Assembly: GCA_027482795.1 (NCBI GenBank)
Contig: JAIXVS010000179.1
Coordinates: 1 to 6,689 of the forward strand
DNA length: 6,689 nucleotides
Direction: 5' to 3'
Origin: Rhodobacter sp.
Lineage (GTDB): Bacteria > Pseudomonadota > Alphaproteobacteria > Rhodobacterales > Rhodobacteraceae
Below the pieces are notes generated by a model. That model did no database searches, was not told the DNA's origin, and saw nothing but the letters and a program-made list of their open reading frames with translations. Positions 1-5,235 of this stretch are shown here, one piece after another (the stretch's first letter is position 1; every line of letters begins with the position of its first letter). The position numbers and the translations under genes were made by a program.

Positions 1-58
1 GGGCGGCGTCCAGCGCCTGCAACTGGGCCGTGGGCATATGGTTGGTGATCTTGGTCAT
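1..58 (-). CDS. N-terminal fragment of a probable class III (omega-amino acid) aminotransferase
   Basis: Only the first 19 codons are inside the window; the gene continues past the left edge. Translation starts MTKITNHMPTAQLQALDAA. GGAGG lies five bases before the ATG at 58, which supports this start over the in-frame ATG eight codons in. From memory, the pattern NHxPTAxLQALDAA is typical of the N-terminus of class III, PLP-dependent aspartate-aminotransferase-family proteins in Rhodobacterales, which move amino groups from omega-amino acids or amines to pyruvate. No catalytic residue is visible, so the product is inferred from the start alone. The gene lies directly downstream of, and on the same strand as, a GntR/FCD regulator gene, with a promoter and palindrome between them. 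That arrangement suits a regulated catabolic gene. Confidence 0.5.
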   Translation of the reverse strand, partial: MTKITNHMPTAQLQALDAA

Positions 59-103
59 CGCGGCCTCCAGCCTGCGCGCCCGAATCTGGGCGGCACTGAA
101 CGC

Positions 104-132
104 AGCATAGGATCAAATCCGCCCCGCTTCAA
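104..132 (-). promoter_or_regulatory. Candidate sigma-70-type promoter for the left-edge aminotransferase gene
   Basis: Read on the minus strand, TTGAAG (132-127) and TATGCT (109-104) are separated by 17 bases. Each matches four of the six consensus positions. Transcription would start near base 97, giving a leader of about 40 nt before the ATG at 58. The spacer contains GGATTTGATCC, which shares its core with the palindrome just upstream, so a repressor bound there could block polymerase. The site was predicted by eye only. Confidence 0.4.
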
Positions 133-134
133 GA

Positions 135-148
135 AATTTGATCAAATT
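135..148. promoter_or_regulatory. 14-bp palindrome, likely GntR-type operator
   Basis: AATTTGATCAAATT is a perfect inverted repeat lying between the GntR regulator gene and the start of the downstream gene, just upstream of the candidate -35. The 8-mer GATCAAAT within it recurs at 111-118, inside the promoter spacer, 29 bp away. GntR/FCD dimers usually bind short palindromes next to their own gene or their target gene. That this regulator binds here is an inference from position and symmetry. Confidence 0.5.
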
Positions 149-172
149 ATTTTAAACAGCAAAATCAAAGCC

Positions 173-832
173 CTAAAGCGCATTTGCCCGTATCGCATCG
201 CGCACATGGGCAAGGCCGATTTCAATATCATGCGTCATCGCCGCAGCAGCCCCTGCCCCGTCGCCTGCGCGCAGGGCGGTGATAATGGCCTTGTGGCTGT
301 CAGGCAGGCTGGCGCGGCCTGAAAGTTGGGTCACAACGCGCAGGCTGGGGCCAAATCGCAGCCACAGGCTTTGCGCCATATCCAACAAAACCCCCGCCCC
401 CGCCGCCCCATAAAGGGCAAAGTGAAAGGCGTGGTTCGATGTCAGATAGGCAGGTATATCCCCCGCCAAAACCGATCTGTCCACTTCGACGTCTAATTCC
501 TCTAGCTGCCCCAGCAACACAGGGCTGGCGTGCTGGGCCGCCAATTGCGCAAGGCGCGGTTCAATCGCCAGCCGCGCAAAGGCAATCTGATCCAAATCGG
601 CAGCCGTCATGCGCGGCACAGACACACGCCGATTGCCCTGCGGCAACAGCGCCCCTTCGGTTGCCAGCCGCCGGATCGCCTCGCGCACAGGGGTCATCCC
701 CGCTCCAAGATTTTGCGTCAGCCCCTGAATGGTCACAGGCTGTCCAGGGGCCAATTGCCCATACAGAATCATGTCGCGCAGGCGCAGATAGGTCACTTCG
801 TGACTTGGCACTTTGCGCGTCTCTATATTCAC
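173..832 (-). CDS. GntR-family transcriptional regulator, FCD subfamily
   Basis: A 219-residue protein of normal length for FadR/FCD-type regulators. The N-terminal winged helix-turn-helix spans about residues 10-73: a first helix with YLRLRDMILYGQLAPGQPV, then the recognition segment TPVREAIRRLATEG (47-60) and a wing ending RRVSVPR (68-74). The C-terminal FCD helical domain follows (about 78-215), with NHAFHFALY (133-141), His180 in DSHKAI and His201 in MTHDIEIG. These lie where FCD proteins carry their metal- or ligand-binding histidines. Translation starts at GTG (832-830), with a G-rich stretch seven bases upstream; the next ATG would cut into the DNA-binding domain. The stop lies 114 bp before the aminotransferase-like gene on the same strand. 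I infer that it controls that gene through the palindrome at 135-148. The ligand is unknown; an amino acid, amine or organic acid is likely. Confidence 0.9.
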   Translation of the reverse strand: MNIETRKVPSHEVTYLRLRDMILYGQLAPGQPVTIQGLTQNLGAGMTPVREAIRRLATEGALLPQGNRRVSVPRMTAADLDQIAFARLAIEPRLAQLAAQHASPVLLGQLEELDVEVDRSVLAGDIPAYLTSNHAFHFALYGAAGAGVLLDMAQSLWLRFGPSLRVVTQLSGRASLPDSHKAIITALRAGDGAGAAAAMTHDIEIGLAHVRDAIRANAL

Positions 833-858
833 AGATCAGCCCCCAAAACCTGCCCGCA

Positions 859-887
859 ACTTTGCCGCGCGCGGGCCCTTTTGACAA
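859..887 (-). promoter_or_regulatory. Weak candidate promoter for the GntR regulator gene
   Basis: On the minus strand, TTGTCA (887-882) is followed after 17 bases by CAAAGT (864-859), a poor -10. It would give a leader of about 20 nt before the GTG start. TGATCT occurs on both sides, once before the -35 and once next to the start codon. It echoes the GATC core of the 135-148 palindrome and could point to autoregulation. This is speculative. Confidence 0.25.
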
Positions 888-941
888 GCCGCCAGATCAC
901 CCATCTTTCGCTTCTTTTCTTTACAAATATCCCGCGGGGGT

Positions 942-962
942 GCGGGGGCGCGAAGCCCCCGC
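942..962 (-). terminator. GC-rich hairpin downstream of the CFA synthase gene
   Basis: GCGGGGGC (942-949) and GCCCCCGC (955-962) form an 8-bp stem, with loop TTCGC when read on the minus strand. It begins 22 bases after the stop codon of the CFA-type gene. No clean U-run follows; the RNA continues with a C-rich stretch and then GGGATATTTGT. From memory, hairpins of this type followed by a GGGATATTT sequence are common after genes in Rhodobacterales, so it probably ends transcription or protects the 3' end of the photolyase-CFA mRNA. It also separates that unit from the GntR gene. Confidence 0.55.
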
Positions 963-983
963 GGCTGGCAAAGCAATCCCGCC

Positions 984-2192
984 CTAGGGCCGCGTCACCG
1001 TAATCTGCGTCACATCACAAGTGCCACCTTCAAAGGCCCCCGCGCAAGACGTCAGATAATACTCCCACATCCGCCGAAACCGCTCGTCAAAGCCCATCGC
1101 CGCCACCTGCGGCCAGCTTGCGGTAAAACTTTCATGCCAACGGCGCAGGGTTTGGCTATAGCTGCGGCCAAATTCGATGGAATGGGCAAAGCGAAGGCCT
1201 GCGCGGTCGATCTGGTCTTGCAGCGCGGCGGGCGATGGCAGCATCCCACCTGGAAAGATATATTTCTGAATGAAATCAACCGCCTTGCGATAGGAGGCAA
1301 AGCGATGATCGGGCACTGTGATGATTTGCAGCGTGGCCGAAGCCCCCGGTTTCAGCCGATCACGCAGCGCGCTGAAATAGGTCGGCCAATACCTCTCGCC
1401 CACGGCTTCGAACATTTCGATACTGGCAATGCCGTCATAAGTGCCGCGCTCGTCGCGGTAATCTTGCAGCTTGATCTCGACACGGTCAGACAGGCCCGCC
1501 GCCGCAATCCGCGCCACGGCATAGGCGTGTTGCTGTTTCGAAATGGTCAGCGCCGTCACCTTTAGCCCGCGCTTGGCGGCAGCATATTCGGCAAACCCGC
1601 CCCAACCGCAGCCAATTTCCAGCACATGATCGCCCGCCTTAGCGCCCATCTGATCTACCATCGAGGCGTATTTCAACTCTTGCGCCGCCTCTAGCCCCTC
1701 TTGACCCGTTTTGAACAGGGCCGAGGAATAGGTCATGCTGTCATCCAGCCACAGCTTGTAAAAATCATTACCCAGATCATAGTGATAGGCGATGTTTTTG
1801 CGTGACCCCTTTTTAGTGTTGGACTGCATCCAAAACCGAAACCGTTCATAGGCGCGCACAAGGCGCATGGCGGGAAACCCGTCATAGACCGCGTCATTGC
1901 CCATTTGGATTAAATCCATAAAGGCCTGCAAATCGGGCGTCGTCCAGCCGCCTTCAAGGTAGGATTCGGAAAATCCCAAATCCCCTTCGCGGATCAGGCG
2001 CGCAAAAATTTCCGTGTCATGGATGACAATTTCAGCCGCTGGCCCCGCCGCCGCCCCGTCAATGCGAAAGCGCCGCCCGTCAGGCAACACAAAATCCAGC
2101 CGCCCGCGCGATAGATTCTTGGCCACGCCATAAACGGCATGGAAATAACGCGGCAGGTCTTTTTGGCCCTGCGTCGATGTCAGTACTGTCAT
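984..2192 (-). CDS. cfa: Cyclopropane-fatty-acyl-phospholipid synthase family methyltransferase
   Basis: 402 residues, close to the usual length for this class I SAM-dependent methyltransferase. It transfers a methylene group from SAM to double bonds of membrane phospholipid acyl chains. An N-terminal domain (1-125) precedes YHYDLGNDFYKLWLD (136-150), the SAM motif LEIGCGWGG (191-199), LTISKQQ (215-221), IEMFEAVGERYW (258-269), YIFPGGMLPS (311-320) and a tail with EYYLTSCAGAF (377-387). Compared with E. coli Cfa, the bicarbonate-site residues appear as Glu262, His296 and Tyr345, while Cys139 aligns with Ser157 in MTYSSALF. The ATG at 2192 has GGGGGG three bases upstream. It lies 58 bp after the photolyase stop with no terminator between, so the two are probably cotranscribed. 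The related gene cfaA belongs to the sigma-E singlet-oxygen regulon in Rhodobacter sphaeroides. Some CFA homologues instead make methylated or furan fatty acids, so the exact product is open. Confidence 0.9.
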   Translation of the reverse strand: MTVLTSTQGQKDLPRYFHAVYGVAKNLSRGRLDFVLPDGRRFRIDGAAAGPAAEIVIHDTEIFARLIREGDLGFSESYLEGGWTTPDLQAFMDLIQMGNDAVYDGFPAMRLVRAYERFRFWMQSNTKKGSRKNIAYHYDLGNDFYKLWLDDSMTYSSALFKTGQEGLEAAQELKYASMVDQMGAKAGDHVLEIGCGWGGFAEYAAAKRGLKVTALTISKQQHAYAVARIAAAGLSDRVEIKLQDYRDERGTYDGIASIEMFEAVGERYWPTYFSALRDRLKPGASATLQIITVPDHRFASYRKAVDFIQKYIFPGGMLPSPAALQDQIDRAGLRFAHSIEFGRSYSQTLRRWHESFTASWPQVAAMGFDERFRRMWEYYLTSCAGAFEGGTCDVTQITVTRP

Positions 2193-2250
2193 TTACCCCC
2201 CAGAGGCGTTTTTTCTATGGTTGCAGGAAGTTGCCCGACGCTCAAGGTCT

Positions 2251-3684
2251 TCATGGGGCCATTTCGGTAATTTTTTCGCCGCCCCTTGCGCTGTAGGCTG
2301 CCAAAGCGCGCGCGCGCCCTGCTGCCAAATCGATAATCGGCGCAGGATAGCGCTGCGAGGGCTGCAATCCCCAAGCGCGCGGAATGGCATCGAAAAACTG
2401 CATCGCTGTGGCGGGCGGGCGGGCCTGCCCTTCGGTAATCCATTTGCGGCGGTATGCGTGATCGCTGTCAAACTTGTCCGCCTGCCCTGCAGGGTTGAAC
2501 ACGCGGAAATAGGGGGCAGCATCGGGGCCACTGCCTGCCACCCATTGCCAACCCATTGCGTTGCTGGCGGGGTCATAATCGGTCAACACTTCGGCAAACC
2601 AATCGGCCCCAACGCGCCAATCGGTCATCAGATGCTTGGTCAGGTAAGACGCCACAATCATGCGCGCGCGGTTGTGCATTCGGCCTGTTACATAAACCTC
2701 GCGCATGGCCGCATCCACAAACGGCTCGCCCGTCATGCCGCGCCGCCACGCTTCGGCCTGCGCACCATCCCCCAGCCACGGGAAACCATCCCATTCCTCG
2801 CGCCAATTGCGGCTCAGGATATGGGGGAAATGGTGCATCAGATGATAGGCAAATTCGCGCCAGACCAGTTCTTTGCGAAAATGCTCGGCCCCGCGCGCAC
2901 CCAATTGCAGCGGGCCTTCGGCCGCGTGCCAAATGCGGCGCGGGCCAATTTCGCCCCAGCTTAGGTTTTCGGACAGGCCCGAATTGGCATCAATGCCAAC
3001 AAAATCGCGCGCCTCTTTATAGGCATCAATTTTCTGCGCAACAAAATGGTCAAGCCGCGCCAACGCGCCCGCCTCGCCCACTGTGGCATATTGGGCCACA
3101 ACATCCCCGCCGCGCCGCATATCTGCGCCCATGCGCCAGTGGGCCAAATCATCACTGGCAGGCCAAACATCGGGCGCGGGCAGGGATTTGGGCGCAGGCA
3201 CAGCCGCGCCAAAATCGCGCCCCGCAATCGCCCGCCAGAAGGGCGAGTACACGCGGTACGGCCCGCCCTGCCCCGTTTCAACCTGCCAAGGTTCAATCAG
3301 CAGCGCGCCAGCAAAGCTGTCGGCTATCAGCCCGCGCCCGCGCAAACTGGCCTTAATCGCACCGTCGCGTGCCGTGCTGGCAGGGTCATACATGCGCTGC
3401 CACATCACGCCAGCCGCGCCCGTTTGCGCCAGCAGATCATCCAAAACCTGCGCCGCCGCCCCTTTGCGCAAAATCAAACGGCTGCCCACGCTTTGCAGCG
3501 TTTGGGCAAACTGCGCCACGCCCTGCCCCAACCGCCAGCGCGCCGCAGCGCCCAAGGCTTCCGTCTCTGGATCATAAATGAACACAGGGATCAGCGGGCG
3601 GCCCGTACGCAGCGCCGCCTGCACCATCGGGTGGTCATCAAGGCGCAGATCGCGGCGAAACCAAATAATCAAAGCCTGTGTCAT
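2251..3684 (-). CDS. phr: Class I CPD deoxyribodipyrimidine photolyase
   Basis: 477 residues, typical of class I photolyases, which use FAD and blue light to split cyclobutane pyrimidine dimers in DNA. The N-terminal antenna domain starts IIWFRRDLRLDDHP (6-19). The FAD domain carries WREFAYHLMHHFP (275-287), TGEPFVDAAMREV (318-330), GRMHNRARM (334-342) and WQWVAGSGPDAAPYFRVFNP (379-398). Trp303, Trp356 and Trp379 match the E. coli electron-transfer triad W306/W359/W382 in spacing (53 and 23 residues). Asn375 sits at the position of the flavin-contacting Asn378, as expected for a photolyase rather than a plant-type cryptochrome. I chose the ATG at 3684 because AAGGA lies four bases upstream and the conserved fold begins at once. 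The longer in-frame start at 3738 would lie upstream of the predicted promoter. Photolyase is first of the pair with the CFA-type gene, matching phrA in the Rhodobacter sigma-E regulon. The antenna cofactor cannot be told from sequence. Confidence 0.95.
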   Translation of the reverse strand: MTQALIIWFRRDLRLDDHPMVQAALRTGRPLIPVFIYDPETEALGAAARWRLGQGVAQFAQTLQSVGSRLILRKGAAAQVLDDLLAQTGAAGVMWQRMYDPASTARDGAIKASLRGRGLIADSFAGALLIEPWQVETGQGGPYRVYSPFWRAIAGRDFGAAVPAPKSLPAPDVWPASDDLAHWRMGADMRRGGDVVAQYATVGEAGALARLDHFVAQKIDAYKEARDFVGIDANSGLSENLSWGEIGPRRIWHAAEGPLQLGARGAEHFRKELVWREFAYHLMHHFPHILSRNWREEWDGFPWLGDGAQAEAWRRGMTGEPFVDAAMREVYVTGRMHNRARMIVASYLTKHLMTDWRVGADWFAEVLTDYDPASNAMGWQWVAGSGPDAAPYFRVFNPAGQADKFDSDHAYRRKWITEGQARPPATAMQFFDAIPRAWGLQPSQRYPAPIIDLAAGRARALAAYSARGGEKITEMAP

Positions 3685-3705
3685 GCCATCCTTACCTTTA
3701 TCAAG

Positions 3706-3734
3706 GTTTACGATGGCGCAGGGAGGTTGGATCA
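3706..3734 (-). promoter_or_regulatory. Candidate ECF sigma-E (RpoE/ChrR) promoter for photolyase-cfa
   Basis: On the minus strand, TGATCC (3734-3729) is followed by an 18-base spacer and TAAAC (3710-3706). This resembles the TGATCC / TAAG-type promoters of the Rhodobacter sphaeroides sigma-E, which is released from ChrR by singlet oxygen and drives phrA and cfaA there. The start point would be about 3699, only some 15 nt before the photolyase ATG, leaving room for the AAGGA ribosome site. The gene identities and the promoter match support each other. The consensus was recalled from memory, not scored with a matrix. Confidence 0.6.
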
Positions 3735-3744
3735 CCAACCCCCC
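3721..3744. repeat. Inverted repeat overlapping the predicted sigma-E -35
   Basis: On the plus strand, GGTTGG (3725-3730), loop ATCA and CCAACC (3735-3740) form a perfect 6-bp stem, extended past one mismatch by GGG/CCC. It lies 16 bases past the stop codon of the class V PLP enzyme gene. No U-run follows on the minus strand, so it is a weak terminator candidate at best. The -35 element TGATCC is formed by the loop and the first bases of one arm, so the same bases could serve as operator, hairpin or both. Confidence 0.45.
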
Positions 3745-3759
3745 GCATTTTAACCAGCT

Positions 3760-5001
3760 TCACCCTTTGGATAAAACCACATCCAGCGCATTGATCGCGC
3801 GGTCGATATCATCATGCGAGGTGTAATGCACCGCAGACAGGCGCAAAACGCCCCTAGCGCGGTCAATGCCCAGTGCCGCAATCGGGCGCACGGCGTAAAA
3901 ATCCCCGCCCGATGCCGCAATGCCATGATCGGCCAGCGCCGCCGCCACAGGGGCTGCCGCACGATCCAGCGCCACGGCAAGCGTTGGCGCGCGGTCTTGG
4001 GCATTTCGCGGGCCAATCAGGCGCAGATCATTGCGCGCCGCCAGATAATCCAGCAGCGGGGCCATCATCGCCACTTCGGCCCGCCGCATCAGATCATGCA
4101 CCTTGCGCCCGCGCGCCGCCGCATCGGGATTGGGGCCGAAATGATGGTCATGCAGCGCATCGATATAATCGACAATTCCCGCACAGGCGGCGATTTGCGC
4201 ATGGTCTGGCCCTGCGGGGGTAAGACGTTTGTACAAGGTTTCAGCGTTGAAATAATGCCCCTGCGCAGGCAGTTCTGCCGCAAAATCGGCGCGGGTCAGC
4301 ATAATGCCCTGATGCGGCCCATAGGTTTTATAGCTGGAAAACAGATACACATCCACGCCAAGGGCGGCAAAATCGGGCAGGCCGTGCGGGGCAAAGGCCA
4401 CCCCGTCCACAACCGTGCGTGCGCCATGCCCCCGCGCCAGCGCCGCAATTTCTGCCACATCGTTGATCTGCGCGATCACATTGCTGCAATGGGGAAAGGC
4501 CACCAACTTTGCCCGCCCATCGGCCAGCAGCGCGCGCAAATCATTCAGGTCCAGCTGCCCCGTCTGCGGATCGATCTGCCATTCGCGCACCTCAATCCCT
4601 TCATCGGCCAACCTGCGCCATGCGCCCGAATTGGCCTCATGATCCTGATTTGTCACCACAATTGCCGCATTTTGTCCGCGCAGCCAGATCCGCACCGCAT
4701 TGGCCAAAACATAGGTATTGGCGCTGGTCGATGGGCCAAAAGACAGCTCTTCAGGGGCCATATTCATCAGCGCGGCCAGACGGGTGCGCGCCTCGTCCAT
4801 CTCCTCGCCCCCCGCCTTCGACGCGGGATAGGCCGCATAGGGCTGCACTTTGCGCGTGGTGTAAAAGCGGTGCAAACGGTCAGTGACCGCCCGCGCAGGG
4901 TATGACCCGCCCGCATTTTCAAAAAACGCATAATCGCGCGTGCTGCCGCCATCAAAGGCCGCAAACTGCCCCCGCACAAATTCCATATCCAAATCGCGCA
5001 T
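3760..5001 (-). CDS. Cysteine-desulfurase-like class V aminotransferase fold protein (VC1184-type)
   Basis: 413 residues of the fold-type I PLP enzymes, class V. Visible features are FFENAGGS (26-33), GPSTSANTYVLANA (89-102), QDHEANSGAW (119-128), the pyridine-binding aspartate in VVDGVAFAPHG (D199), the Schiff-base lysine in SSYKTYGPHQG (K225) and Arg387 near the C-terminus in GVLRLSAVHYTS, probably holding the substrate carboxylate. The loop that carries the nucleophilic cysteine in SufS reads ASGGDFYAVRP (363-373) and has none; the only cysteines are 172 and 273. It is therefore probably not a true desulfurase. From memory, the VC1184-type group has a DGxFYA-like sequence at this place. 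The substrate is unknown. The ATG at 5001 has GGGGG five bases upstream; an in-frame start at 5112 adds residues that do not look like the family. It is divergent from the solute-binding protein gene and 75 bp upstream of the photolyase gene on the same strand. Confidence 0.85.
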   Translation of the reverse strand: MRDLDMEFVRGQFAAFDGGSTRDYAFFENAGGSYPARAVTDRLHRFYTTRKVQPYAAYPASKAGGEEMDEARTRLAALMNMAPEELSFGPSTSANTYVLANAVRIWLRGQNAAIVVTNQDHEANSGAWRRLADEGIEVREWQIDPQTGQLDLNDLRALLADGRAKLVAFPHCSNVIAQINDVAEIAALARGHGARTVVDGVAFAPHGLPDFAALGVDVYLFSSYKTYGPHQGIMLTRADFAAELPAQGHYFNAETLYKRLTPAGPDHAQIAACAGIVDYIDALHDHHFGPNPDAAARGRKVHDLMRRAEVAMMAPLLDYLAARNDLRLIGPRNAQDRAPTLAVALDRAAAPVAAALADHGIAASGGDFYAVRPIAALGIDRARGVLRLSAVHYTSHDDIDRAINALDVVLSKG

Positions 5002-5235
5002 CTTATCCCCCTGATTCCCGTATCCCCAAAGAAACAGCCCTGCCCGCCCAGAGCAATCGTGAAGTGGCGTTTGCTGAAAATTTAGGCAGCCACCCGCGAA
5101 AATCGCTTGCATCCGCCGCTTTCTCTTACAATTAATCTGCAGGCCTTGCAGGGGGCAGACCCGCGCCCTACATCCACGCCATAATTCAACGCCTCATCAT
5201 TCACCGACCCATAATTCACTGACAGGGAGCCCTCA
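5002..5235. other. Divergent intergenic region between PLP enzyme and solute-binding protein genes
   Basis: These 234 bases must hold the promoters for two genes pointing away from each other. On the plus strand, TTGCAT (5107-5112) with CAATTA or ATTAAT 16 to 18 bases later is a weak promoter candidate. TACAAT (5127-5132) is a better -10 but lacks a -35 at normal spacing. CTGCAGGCCTTGCAG (5137-5151) is a near-palindrome just downstream and could be an operator. I found no convincing promoter for the minus-strand gene, no riboswitch and no credible small gene. Confidence 0.4.
5180..5224 (+). repeat. Three tandem 15-bp repeats in the leader of the solute-binding protein gene
   Basis: The units are CATAATTCAACGCCT (5180-5194), CATCATTCACCGACC (5195-5209) and CATAATTCACTGACA (5210-5224). 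They are exactly in register, and the second and third share 12 of their first 14 bases. The array ends three bases before the GGAG ribosome-binding sequence of the solute-binding protein gene. It lies downstream of any likely promoter, so it would be in the mRNA leader. The function is unknown: it may be a slippage product, a protein-binding array, or an unstructured leader that aids translation. Confidence 0.7.

Noticed and set aside
55..108. 17-residue upstream open frame (MLRSVPPRFGRAGWRPR) whose stop overlaps the aminotransferase ATG
   Set aside because: The ATGA overlap looked like a translationally coupled leader, but its start codon falls in the predicted -10 element, so it would not be transcribed from that promoter, and no ribosome site is evident.
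2221..2964. 247-codon plus-strand open frame opposite the photolyase gene
   Set aside because: Antisense shadow; it overlaps conserved photolyase codons and shows no protein-like pattern.
3685..3738. 18-codon N-terminal extension of the photolyase
   Set aside because: It would start upstream of the predicted promoter -35, adds residues that do not belong to the fold, and the ATG at 3684 has its own AAGGA site followed directly by the conserved IIWFRRDLR strand.
3814..4905. 363-codon plus-strand open frame opposite the PLP enzyme gene
   Set aside because: It is an antisense shadow of a GC-rich gene, rich in Arg, Pro and His, with no recognisable domain. The opposite strand encodes a clear family member.
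5002..5112. 37-codon N-terminal extension of the class V PLP enzyme
   Set aside because: The extra residues do not look like this family, and the ATG at 5001 has a well-placed G-rich ribosome site.
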